A stretch of DNA of 54,889 nt from Terriglobia bacterium (GTDB taxonomy: Bacteria; Acidobacteriota; Thermoanaerobaculia; Thermoanaerobaculales; Thermoanaerobaculaceae), in contig JAIQFQ010000022.1 of NCBI GenBank assembly GCA_020073245.1, positions 1-54,889 of the forward strand. The letters run 5' to 3'. The notes beneath the pieces are model-generated. The model was not told the DNA's origin, did no database searches, and saw nothing but the letters and a program-made list of their open reading frames with translations. Within the stretch, counting starts at the first letter, position 1, and each line of letters opens with the position of its first letter. Below, piece by piece: positions 7,431 through 15,807 of the stretch. The position numbers and the translations under genes are program-made.

Positions 7431-8618
7431 ATGACTGAGCACGCGCAACCTACCGTCCCCGCGGACTTTCCACTCTTCGAAGGAGGGCCGTTTGCGAAGG
7501 TCCATGAGGTGCTGCGGCTGGCGGGGACGGAACGCCGCCACCTCTGGCGCAGCGTCGCCCTGGCGGTGCTGGTGACCTGGGTCCCGCTGGCGGTGCTGGC
7601 GGCTCTGCAGGGTTGCGCGATCGGACCAGACTGGCACACCTCGATGATCACGGATGTCAGCATGGCCGCGCGCTTTCTGGTGGCGCTGCCGCTGTTGATC
7701 CTTGCACCGCTTGGGCTACGGCTGGAGCTGCAGGCCATGGTGCCGCACTTCCTGAGCGCCGGGCTGGTGAGGGAGGCGGACCGGGAGCGGTTCCTCGCCA
7801 ACATCCGGGCGATACTGCGGTGGCGCGACTCCCGGGCCGCGACCGCCGTTCTCGTGACACTCGTCATCGGGGTCGCCGTTGTCTTCCGCTCGCTGACGGT
7901 AGAGATGCCGGACTCGTGGCGGACCCTGGGCACGGGAGGTGAACGGCGCTTGTCGCTGGCCGGTATGTGGCTGGTCGCGATCGGTGAGCCGCTCTACGAC
8001 CTGGCGATGTTGCAGCTCGCCTATCGTGTCGCGCTCTGGTGGTGGTTTCTGTGGAGGACGTCACGACTCGACCTGCGCGTCGACGCCGCGCACCCCGACG
8101 GGGCAGGTGGACTCGCGTTTCTGGCCAGGCTGTTGCCGGCGTTTCGGTTGCCGCTCTTCGCGGTTGGCGCCTCGGGTGCAGGCTCGGTGGCCAACCACAT
8201 GCTGCTGACGGGCGCGAAGTTTGTGAGCTTCCAGTCGGCGATTTTCGTCACAGTGATCGTGCTGGTGGCGCTGACGGCGGTGCCGCTGACGTTCTTCAAC
8301 CGCAAGGTCGCTGAGGCGAAGCGGCGTGCAGCGCTCGCCTGGGGAGCGGTCGTTGGTCGCCAGTTGCGGGCGTACGAGGAGGCATGGTCGGCTCTCGCTT
8401 CAACGTCTGCGGCCGAGCTTCTGCAAGTGCCGGAGTGTCCTGCGTACCGCGACCTCAGCGCACTCACGGTCGCGGCCCAGAAGGCCAACACTCTGCCGTT
8501 CCGTATGGTCCAACTCGCGCCGCTGCTGGTCGCGGCGTTGCTGCCGTTCCTGCCTGCGGCGGCCATCGACGTCCCGTTGAAGGACATCCTGATCCAGGCG
8601 TGGAGGCTCGTGAAATAG
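7431..8618 (+). CDS. Multi-pass inner-membrane protein, unknown function
   Basis: The 395-residue protein has about six hydrophobic segments: around residues 41-60, 75-95, 135-155, 175-200, 230-285 and a last one at 355-380. A charged cytoplasmic-looking stretch with a Trp-rich WWWFLWRTSRLDLRVDAAHP motif lies between the fourth and fifth. I do not recognise a named family; similar proteins are listed as hypothetical membrane proteins. ATG at 7431 is used; a TTG at 7419 is possible. It follows the truncated barrel gene by 112 bases and has its own weak upstream region. Function cannot be assigned. Confidence 0.78.
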   Translation: MTEHAQPTVPADFPLFEGGPFAKVHEVLRLAGTERRHLWRSVALAVLVTWVPLAVLAALQGCAIGPDWHTSMITDVSMAARFLVALPLLILAPLGLRLELQAMVPHFLSAGLVREADRERFLANIRAILRWRDSRAATAVLVTLVIGVAVVFRSLTVEMPDSWRTLGTGGERRLSLAGMWLVAIGEPLYDLAMLQLAYRVALWWWFLWRTSRLDLRVDAAHPDGAGGLAFLARLLPAFRLPLFAVGASGAGSVANHMLLTGAKFVSFQSAIFVTVIVLVALTAVPLTFFNRKVAEAKRRAALAWGAVVGRQLRAYEEAWSALASTSAAELLQVPECPAYRDLSALTVAAQKANTLPFRMVQLAPLLVAALLPFLPAAAIDVPLKDILIQAWRLVK

Positions 8619-8885
8619 CGATGGTCTCTCACAGCTCTCCGCCGCCGCGCACGGCCGGCTCCCTGCCGGGGCGCCGCGTTCCACTCGGCGGGCCCCGCCG
8701 CAGCGCGGAGACGCCCCCGCGTCATGCCAGGGCGCCGCCCGGCGGCACGACTGCGGGCCGCCTCACGCTGGTGATCGCCTCGCCCATGAAGGCCTGGCGC
8801 CTCCACGGACGGAGGTCACGGGCGGGGCGAGGAGGGACGCCAGGTTCCCGTTGGAAGGTGCGATTTGCAGGAAGGGAGAGACGCG

Positions 8886-9563
8886 ATGAGAAGCTGCCAG
8901 CGTAGCGTCCAAACGTTGCTCGCTCTGGCGCTGCTCGCAGGCGCGCCGCTGGTCTTCGCCGGCGAGCAGTTCTCGGGATTCCTCGACAACTACCCGGAGA
9001 TGAGCCCCGATCCGGACCGGCCAGGCGCCGTGGAATGGACGAAACCAGGGGTGGATCGCAGCCAGTACACCAAGGTGATGTTGGAACCTCTCAGCATCAT
9101 CGTAGATCCGCAGAGCGAGTACAAGGGTCTCAGCTCGAGCGATGTCCAAGCGCTGGCCGACGGCTTCCGTGATGCGGTCGTGGCGACCCTCGAGCCCGAG
9201 ATCCCGGTGGTGCAGGTGGCCGGGAGCGGTGTCTTGTACATGCGGGCCGCGCTCACCGGTGTGGAGCTCAAAAAGCAGAAGCGCGGGATCCTCGGCTATA
9301 CGCCCGTGGGTTTCGTCGTGACTGCCGTGAAGGACGCCGTCGGGAAACGCATCTCGTTGCAGAAGGCAGCTCTGGAAATCGAGGTGTTGGATTCGCAGAC
9401 CGGCGAGCGCGTCGGAGTCATCATCGACCGCGATCTCAGCGAGAAGGGCGGGAGCAAGCACGAGCTGTCGTGGAAGAGCATCCAGGATACCCTCAACTTC
9501 TACGCGACCCGCTTCAAGGCAAGGATGCTGGCCGTGCGGCAGGAGGCGGCCCGGAAACCATAG
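8886..9563 (+). CDS. DUF3313-like secreted protein
   Basis: The 225-residue protein has a signal peptide (residues 1-24, ending VFAG) and then the pattern FSGFLDNYPEMSPDPDR and YTKVMLEPLSIIV. This is the opening of DUF3313 proteins, which are small envelope proteins, often lipoproteins, of unknown role. There is no lipobox Cys here, so it is probably periplasmic. The segment RGILGYTPVGFVVTAVKD also fits the family. The start at 8886 follows GGAAGGGAGAG. The 267 bases before it contain nothing I could identify. The next gene also encodes an envelope protein. Confidence 0.75.
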   Translation: MRSCQRSVQTLLALALLAGAPLVFAGEQFSGFLDNYPEMSPDPDRPGAVEWTKPGVDRSQYTKVMLEPLSIIVDPQSEYKGLSSSDVQALADGFRDAVVATLEPEIPVVQVAGSGVLYMRAALTGVELKKQKRGILGYTPVGFVVTAVKDAVGKRISLQKAALEIEVLDSQTGERVGVIIDRDLSEKGGSKHELSWKSIQDTLNFYATRFKARMLAVRQEAARKP

Positions 9564-9825
9564 ATCGGAGCTCTTTTGCCGACAACCTCGATGAGGCTTG
9601 CCCAGATCGGGGCACGGGAGGCTTCCGACGGGACCCCGGCAGGTTCTGAAATCGCGTCGAGAGGCCCGAACCCGGTTCTGAGGGACGGCATTGACGTGAG
9701 CTCCAGGCCGTGGCTCACCGAGATGGCGCGGTTCGTCCGCTTCCCACTGGCGGGGCCGCAGTTGAAGACCGGCTGGAGGAGCGTGTCTGCTGGCAAGGAG
9801 GGGTGACCTACCCGGAGGGAGAGGA

Positions 9826-11745
9826 ATGAAATCGCTGAGTCCACTCAAGCCCGCCGCAAGATGGTTCGTGCGACCGACGCTCGTGCTGCCGGTTCTCGCG
9901 CTCCTGGGTGGGTGTGTCACGCCCATCGGAGCCAACCGGGCCACCGTGAGTTCCGTCTATCGCGAGCTGCGCCAGAGCGCGCTGGACGGCGCCACATGCA
10001 GCGATGCGACCCGTGCGGTGTTGCGCCGCTACGACTGCGAGAAGAGGTTCCGGACACAACCGGAAGAGACGTTGCGGGAGCTCCACAGCAAGCTCTTGTC
10101 GGACAACCGACCCGACCTCCTCCCCGCCCTGGTCGAGTTGAACTACCTTCGCGCCGAGCGCCTGCGGGGCAGCAACAACCCGATTGAGCGGCGCGCCGCC
10201 ACGGACTTCTTCCTAGCCTCCTCGATCTACGCGTTTTACTGTCTGCGCGCCGCCGCTGGGGAGACGGAGTTCAACCCGTTCCACCCGTCGGCCGAAATGG
10301 TACGGGGTCTCTACAACCGCGCCGTGGCCCAGGCGTTCCTGGTGCCGGACGCGTCGAGCGCTGTGGTCCGCCCGGAAGCCGGCGTCCGCCGACCGCTCAT
10401 CGGCCCTGTGGACGTACGTCTCGACGCGCGTGCCTTCCCCTGGCCACTCAACATGTTCTCGGAGTGGGTGATGGCGGACGCATATTCAGTCAGGGGGCTG
10501 AGCGTGCGCAACCGCCACGCGGGCCTGGGGGCGCCGCTCATCGTGACCGCCAGGCGCGACGCGCGGGACATCGCCCCGCCGTGCCTCGCCGCCACCCTCT
10601 TTCTGCGGGTCGAGGCCGGCGTCGAGGAATGGGGCGCCGTCCCACTTCGGGCGTCACTGGAGATCTACCCCGGGTCTACGGCGGGCGAGGTCCAAATTGC
10701 CGGGCGTAACGTCCCGCTCGAGGTGGACGCCACGGCGCCCCTGGCTTACACGCTGAACAACCCCAAGGCTTGGAAGCTCGGACGCCGCCAATTCTTCTCC
10801 AGCCGCGAAATCGTCAAGAGCGGAATCTATCGGTTCCAGCCCTACCGGCCGGGCGCGATCCCAGTGGTCTTCGTCCACGGCACGTTCAGCAGTCCGGTCA
10901 CTTGGTCGGAGATGGTCAACACGCTCGCCTCCGATCCGCTGTTGAGCCGGCGCTACCAGTTCTGGGTCTTCGTCTACAACAGTGGCAACCCGCTCATCTG
11001 GTCGGCGGCCGAATTGCGGGACGCGTTGACGGACACCGTGAAACGACTCGACCCCGAGGGCCGCGATCCCGCGCTGCGGCAGATCGTCCTCGTCGGCCAC
11101 AGCCAGGGCGGGGTTCTTGTCAAGCTGGCCGTGACACCCACCGGGGATAAGCTCTGGCGGGTCGTGGAGGTTAAGGACCCCGAGGATCTCGACATCTCGG
11201 ACGACCTTCGCGCTCAACTGCGCCGAGCTTTGTTCGTTGAGCCGGTACCGTATGTGAGTCGGGTGATCTTCGTGGCAACGCCGCACCGAGGCAGCTTCAA
11301 GGCCACGGGTCTCGCTCGGAAGCTGGCCTCCAAGCTCGTGTCGCTGCCGGGCCAAATGGTTCGCTACGCGGGCCAGTTGACGCAGCTCGGAGGCAAGGAC
11401 CTTGTCCCGCTGGGGCTGCGCCGGCGGCTTCCCACCAGCATCGACGGCATGTCGCCCAAGAACCCGCTGCTGCTCGCCCTCGCCGGAATGCCGCCCGCCC
11501 CGGGCGTGGTGTCTCACTCCATCGTCGCGGTAAACGGCGATGGCCCGGTTGAGCGAGGCAACGACGGCCTTGTCGCCTATCAGAGCGCTCACGTTTCCTA
11601 CGCCGCCTCTGAGCTGGTGGTGCGCTCGCGCCACAGTTGCCTGAACGAACCCGCCACGATCGAGGAGGTGCGGCGGATTCTCCTCGAGCATCTTGCGGCG
11701 CTTGACGGCCAGCAGAAGCCGGCAGGCGCGATGCATGGGCCGTAG
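9826..11745 (+). CDS. Lipoprotein alpha/beta hydrolase (lipase-like)
   Basis: The 639-residue product starts with a lipoprotein signal whose lipobox LGGC gives lipidated Cys30. The first 340 residues contain no domain I recognise. From about residue 345 an alpha/beta hydrolase domain begins with IPVVFVHGTFSSPVTW (oxyanion region) and continues to the nucleophile elbow GHSQGG with Ser426. The strand VIFVATPHRGS (about residue 485) is typical of lipases and PGAP1-like esterases. The catalytic His is probably in the C-terminal SRHSC region (about residue 605). It likely hydrolyses an ester at the cell envelope; the substrate is unknown. The start follows GGAGGGAGAGGA. Confidence 0.85.
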   Translation: MKSLSPLKPAARWFVRPTLVLPVLALLGGCVTPIGANRATVSSVYRELRQSALDGATCSDATRAVLRRYDCEKRFRTQPEETLRELHSKLLSDNRPDLLPALVELNYLRAERLRGSNNPIERRAATDFFLASSIYAFYCLRAAAGETEFNPFHPSAEMVRGLYNRAVAQAFLVPDASSAVVRPEAGVRRPLIGPVDVRLDARAFPWPLNMFSEWVMADAYSVRGLSVRNRHAGLGAPLIVTARRDARDIAPPCLAATLFLRVEAGVEEWGAVPLRASLEIYPGSTAGEVQIAGRNVPLEVDATAPLAYTLNNPKAWKLGRRQFFSSREIVKSGIYRFQPYRPGAIPVVFVHGTFSSPVTWSEMVNTLASDPLLSRRYQFWVFVYNSGNPLIWSAAELRDALTDTVKRLDPEGRDPALRQIVLVGHSQGGVLVKLAVTPTGDKLWRVVEVKDPEDLDISDDLRAQLRRALFVEPVPYVSRVIFVATPHRGSFKATGLARKLASKLVSLPGQMVRYAGQLTQLGGKDLVPLGLRRRLPTSIDGMSPKNPLLLALAGMPPAPGVVSHSIVAVNGDGPVERGNDGLVAYQSAHVSYAASELVVRSRHSCLNEPATIEEVRRILLEHLAALDGQQKPAGAMHGP

Positions 11746-11916
11746 ACGGATTGGGGAAGGCGGATGCGGGATGGGATACCCTGCGCCCCGTTGAATGAGA
11801 GCCACCGATAGGACACGCCGGGGCGGCCCGGAGGCCGCCGTCGAGGCTCTGGCAGCTGCTGGGTGGGTCAGATCGCCTTATTCAACTTCTACTTAGACCA
11901 GTTCCCGGGTTCAGGG

Positions 11917-12174
11917 TCAGAAGCCGGTGCGCCGGCAGGGGACGACGTGAAGGTTGATCCTCACGGCGGGCTCCACGGTGCGCCCCGCGCGCATGATCTC
12001 CTCAGGCTGCTTCGCCGCCTCGGCGAGCACCGTCAAGCCGTTGTAGGCGATCTCCGCGAGTCCCTACTGGAGAGCAAGGCAGCGCTCCCGCCTGTCCCAT
12101 CGATCCGGCGAGTCGCCCATTCGCAGCGGCCTTAGCAACGTGGTGTGCCCAGGGAGGGGGTCGACCGCAACCAT
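11917..12174 (-). pseudogene. Small coding remnant with an in-frame TAG
   Basis: Read on the minus strand from an ATG at 12174, 85 codons stay in one frame apart from a single TAG at 12064-12066. The stretch after the TAG (starting GLAEIAYNGLTVLAEAAK and ending CRRTGF) has almost only G/C third positions, like true genes here, so it was probably protein coding. I do not recognise the family. A decayed gene is most likely; suppression of the amber codon is a remote alternative. Confidence 0.35.
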
Positions 12175-12273
12175 CGCGCTCGCGTGTGCCAGTCATTTGG
12201 TTCGATGGGTGAAGACGAAGACGCCAAGGTCGTCTATTTCGACGTTGCGAGCCCCCGCAACCATAGAAGATAC

Positions 12274-12301
12274 GACCTCCTCCTTGGCGAGGAGGTCTTT
12301 T
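12274..12301 (+). terminator. Putative rho-independent terminator
   Basis: A perfect 9-base stem, GACCTCCTC at 12274-12282 and GAGGAGGTC at 12289-12297 around a 6-base loop, is followed by TTTT on the + strand. It is more than 500 bases past the hydrolase stop, so it may end a long 3' tail or an unannotated small RNA. On the minus strand there is no T-run after it. Confidence 0.55.
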
Positions 12302-12517
12302 CATTCCCAGAATGATGTGAACCTCGACCGGGCGATTCGCGCCGGAGTCGTCTCGCTTCAAAGGGCAAAGTCTCGCCCCGAATCGCGCCGAACGGGTCGG
12401 CGACCGGAAACCGCAGAAATGGTCGGCGAGGAGCGTGGTTTGAATTGAGTTCTGGTAGGTGTAGAAGAGACAACAGCCCGCCCGGTGAATTGTGAACTGA
12501 CACCTCGGGGCGAGCCC

Positions 12518-15121
12518 TTATCCGCGAGCGAGATGACGCCGGGCGCGATGGGGTGCGGTCGGTTCGACGATGGGAAGCTTCACCCGCCAGGCCCCTCGTC
12601 CATGGGTAAACGCAAAGAGGTAGTGTGAGCCGTCGTCGCCTATGGCCAACGTCAGGTACTCGGTCACGGTTGAAGAAAAGCCTGTGTTCTCCGCCGCCCA
12701 ACTCTCGCCGGCATCCTCGGAGACCAGGACGCCGATATCGGTTCCCAGGAAGAGCTGCGTGCTCCGGCCTGGATCCACCAGGACGCAGTGCACGGGCACG
12801 TCCGGAATCGACGACGGACCTTCGGTGCCCAGGCTCTCGAAGCTCTGGCCGCCGTCTCGGCTGCGATAGAGGTGCGAGCCGCCAAAACCGCCATACGTCG
12901 CGTAGGCGACGTTGGGGTCGGCGGGATCGAATCCGACCCAGGTGACGAACCCTGCACGTGGCTGGCTCCAGCTCCAACTGGTCGAAGCATTGGTTGAGGA
13001 GGCCGCATCGGAGTGGAGGATCTTGCCGGAGTTGGTCCCGACGATGACCCGCTCACTGCGGCCGGGTGCCACGGCGACAGCACTGGCCTGGCTCACGCCG
13101 TCGAAAACCGCGCTGGCAGAGGTCCAGGACGTCGCGCCATTGGTGGACCGCCACAGGCGACGCCCCCCGGTCCAGAGCCTCCGCGAATCGTTGGGATCCA
13201 TGGCGAAGGGCGCAACGAAGAGGAACGATTCGCCGTCAGAAACACCTTCACGACTCGGCACGAACGTCGCGCCGCCATCGGTTGATTTCTCAAGGTCAAA
13301 ATACTGCGATTGCACGTACATCACGGCGGCATTGTTGGGATCAATTGCAGCGTAGCCGCCATCGCCGCCGTAGATCATCGTCCAGCCATCAGGCCCCCGC
13401 TCATCGCTCCCCAGGACGGTACCGTTGTCCTGGGTCCCGCCCAGGTACCTCTTCGCACCCGGGAAGACGGCCCCGTGGTAGAACTGGGTGACACCGAGGG
13501 CGTGGTTGAGGCTGGAGAAACGGACTTGTGACCGCCAGGGTTCGCAGAGGTCCTGAGCAACTCGTCCAACGGTCGACCTGGCGACGTCGGTGCGATACAC
13601 CCCACCGTCGCAGGCGGTGTACATCGTCTGGTTGGTAACGCCGTCATATGCCGGGTGGAACACGATGTTGTGCTGGTCGGCATGGACGAACGAGGACTGC
13701 TGCGGGCTAGCCCACCAGTAGGATGCGATCCCCCAGCTCCTGCCGCCATCGTTGGAGCGAAAGAGGTCGACGCCGGCGGTCCAGACCATGTTGGGATCCT
13801 CGGGATCCACGGCGATGACGTTGCAGTACCAGCCCATGTTGACAAACACGTCCTGGGTATCCCAACCGCAGCGCACGGAGTTTGCAGAGACCGCGTTGGT
13901 GAGGATCAAGTTGTTGAGGGGATTGATATTGGTGCCGCGCACCTGGGCTAACCACGACCCCGCTGCCCCTTCCGCGGAGGAACGGAAGACGGCAAACAAA
14001 CCCTGGTCGTACGGGTTGGCACCTAAGGCAACATTACTGGCAGAGAGCGCGTAGACGACCCGCTGGTCGGAGGGGGCGATGGCCAAGCTGGTTCGGCCCA
14101 TCCCGTGCTCCGATAGCACCGACTCCCAGGCTCCCGTCCCCTCGGCTGCGCGGCACCGGTAGATGCTGGCCTGATCCAAGGTCCCGCATGAGGCAAAGAT
14201 GAAGTCGCTCGAGGTGTCGGACCGCATCGCCAGATCGAGGCAGCCGCCTTTGACGGTCGTGGCGAGGACTCGTGTCCAGGTGAGCCCTTCATCGGTCGAT
14301 CGCCACACGCCTGTGCGGGTCGCGGCGTAGATGCGGCCGGGGTTGAGCCGCGAGATGACGAGATCGTTGACCCAGTAGAAGTCCTCCGATTCGGTGCTTG
14401 TCAGACGCGACCACGTGGCGCCGGCATCCCTCGTCACGAAGATCCCCGCCCCTCGGAGGGGAAGCCCGGTACCCCGCACCTCCTCCCGAAAGTACCCCTC
14501 ACCCGTGCCGCCATACAGCACATCCGGGTTTGCGGGGCTCATTGCAAGCGAGTTGAACGTGATATTGGCGAGTTGGTCGGTCGCCGTCGCCCAACTCTGG
14601 CCGCCATCGATGGTCTTCCAGATTCCCCCGGAAACCCCGGACACGTACATGATGTCCGGGTTGGTGGGGTGAATGACAAAGCCACGCAGGCGTCCGCCGA
14701 TATTGCCGGGACCCAGGGACTCCCATGCCGGCAGACTTGCCATGGCCTCGCCGGTGACGGACTGAGCCTGGGCGAAGGGCTCTGTTGTGGAGTTCAGGAC
14801 CAGGGAGTGGCGGGGCATGCGACGCCGCTGCTCCTCCGCCCTTTGGTAGGCGTGCATGGGGTTGATCGAAGGATCGAGCGGTTGGCGCTTGGATCGGTAG
14901 TACATTTCGGCTTCATCCGGCTGATCGTGACGCTCCGGGACGGTCGCTCGCGCCGGCCTGAGAGTCGCCGGCATGGCCCCACGAGGTGCCGTTTCTAGCT
15001 GGCAGCTACTCAGAACGAGTGCGATCAGGAGGAACGTGCACTTCCTGAACGCCGGCGCCAGCCCAAGAAAGGAACCACTGCGGGGAGGGAATTGACGCTG
15101 CCGAGGAGTCTGTACCGGCAT
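12518..15121 (-). CDS. BNR/sialidase-repeat lipoprotein (beta-propeller)
   Basis: The 867-residue protein has a lipoprotein-type N-terminus (hydrophobic stretch ending LVLSSC, Cys40 from this start). After a charged linker it carries many BNR/Asp-box-type repeats, with units such as GGIWKTIDGGQSW, GVWRSTDEGLTW, DLFRSNDGGRSW, HLYRSRDGGQSF and GVLVSEDAGESW, spaced about 50-100 residues apart. These form one or two beta-propellers like those of the VPS10/sortilin or plant HCF136 type. It ends with THGRGAWRVKLP, a common last strand. Such proteins are surface exposed and often of unknown role; glycosidase activity is not implied. ATG at 15139 is an alternative start; neither has a clear ribosome-binding site. 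Confidence 0.85.
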   Translation of the reverse strand: MPVQTPRQRQFPPRSGSFLGLAPAFRKCTFLLIALVLSSCQLETAPRGAMPATLRPARATVPERHDQPDEAEMYYRSKRQPLDPSINPMHAYQRAEEQRRRMPRHSLVLNSTTEPFAQAQSVTGEAMASLPAWESLGPGNIGGRLRGFVIHPTNPDIMYVSGVSGGIWKTIDGGQSWATATDQLANITFNSLAMSPANPDVLYGGTGEGYFREEVRGTGLPLRGAGIFVTRDAGATWSRLTSTESEDFYWVNDLVISRLNPGRIYAATRTGVWRSTDEGLTWTRVLATTVKGGCLDLAMRSDTSSDFIFASCGTLDQASIYRCRAAEGTGAWESVLSEHGMGRTSLAIAPSDQRVVYALSASNVALGANPYDQGLFAVFRSSAEGAAGSWLAQVRGTNINPLNNLILTNAVSANSVRCGWDTQDVFVNMGWYCNVIAVDPEDPNMVWTAGVDLFRSNDGGRSWGIASYWWASPQQSSFVHADQHNIVFHPAYDGVTNQTMYTACDGGVYRTDVARSTVGRVAQDLCEPWRSQVRFSSLNHALGVTQFYHGAVFPGAKRYLGGTQDNGTVLGSDERGPDGWTMIYGGDGGYAAIDPNNAAVMYVQSQYFDLEKSTDGGATFVPSREGVSDGESFLFVAPFAMDPNDSRRLWTGGRRLWRSTNGATSWTSASAVFDGVSQASAVAVAPGRSERVIVGTNSGKILHSDAASSTNASTSWSWSQPRAGFVTWVGFDPADPNVAYATYGGFGGSHLYRSRDGGQSFESLGTEGPSSIPDVPVHCVLVDPGRSTQLFLGTDIGVLVSEDAGESWAAENTGFSSTVTEYLTLAIGDDGSHYLFAFTHGRGAWRVKLPIVEPTAPHRARRHLARG

Positions 15122-15807
15122 ACAAGAAATGTGCCTCATCGGTGGTGAGGACGTGCTGTGGGACCGGCTTCCGAACCGGCGCTGAAGGTGTCTGGACCGT
15201 CTTGGAGGGCGAAACGCTTCCGGCCGCCCGCGTGGCGGTATCCGTTGCGACATTCCCGCCGGACTCAGCCGCGAGAGGTTCGCCGCCATCCCGACCTCCT
15301 CCGGAGCGGACAGGCCCGGCTGCGGGCCCCCCGTTCACCCGCACGTTACCAGCGCGTCTCCGAGACAGCACGCCTTTGCTGCCCAGGGCGCCCGCCATCG
15401 GTGGTCGGCGAGCACCTCCCGGTGGGCCGCCGACCTCGCCTTGGCGTAATGGTCTCACCGGCACGGCGTGGCTCGGTCCCCGGCATCGTGCGCCCGTTCG
15501 GGAGCCTCCTCGTCTTCGACAAGAACCCCTGCAAACGCATGAGCGAGCGCCTGGGGATCGTACGCACTCGGACGGCGGATGGTTTCCGTCCTTGGGTCCC
15601 GCCCGCGACGGCACCTAGGGACACGCCCACGCATGATGCCGTCTGGGGGCGCCATTACGCGCGGGCCTGCGGTGCGCACGAGCGGGAATTCCCAAGCCGG
15701 ATCGAGCGGTTGGGGCGACTGTCAGAGCCCGAAAGAGACGGACCGGTGTGGCCCCGCGGAGGTTCGAAGCAGGGCTTGGCCGCGAAGGCCACGGAGAAGG
15801 GAAGATC
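15122..15807. other. 686-base divergent intergenic region
   Basis: This lies between the divergent BNR lipoprotein and PhoD-like genes and must hold both promoters. Open frames on both strands lack conserved motifs and look like chance in GC-rich DNA. I see no repeat, hairpin or recognisable gene, and no convincing promoter boxes. Confidence 0.5.

Larger units (their letters stand above)
11746..12517. other. 772-base gap between converging genes
   Basis: No intact gene is evident between the + strand hydrolase and the minus strand BNR gene. It contains a minus-strand coding remnant (11917-12174) and a strong hairpin followed by four T residues (12274-12301), listed separately. The rest shows no recognisable motif. 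Confidence 0.6.

Noticed and set aside
11917..12174. Amber codon read as pyrrolysine
   Set aside because: No pylT-like tRNA or pylS is visible and all other genes here avoid internal TAG; a decayed gene is simpler.
12002..12361. 119-codon minus-strand open frame in the 12 kb gap
   Set aside because: Its Arg/Gly-rich translation shows no conserved pattern, and the better coding-like frame overlaps it in a different phase (11917-12174).
15142..15618. 158-codon + strand frame upstream of the PhoD-like gene
   Set aside because: Pro/Arg-rich translation without a ribosome-binding site, signal peptide or motif; overlapping frames of similar length exist in every phase of this GC-rich stretch.
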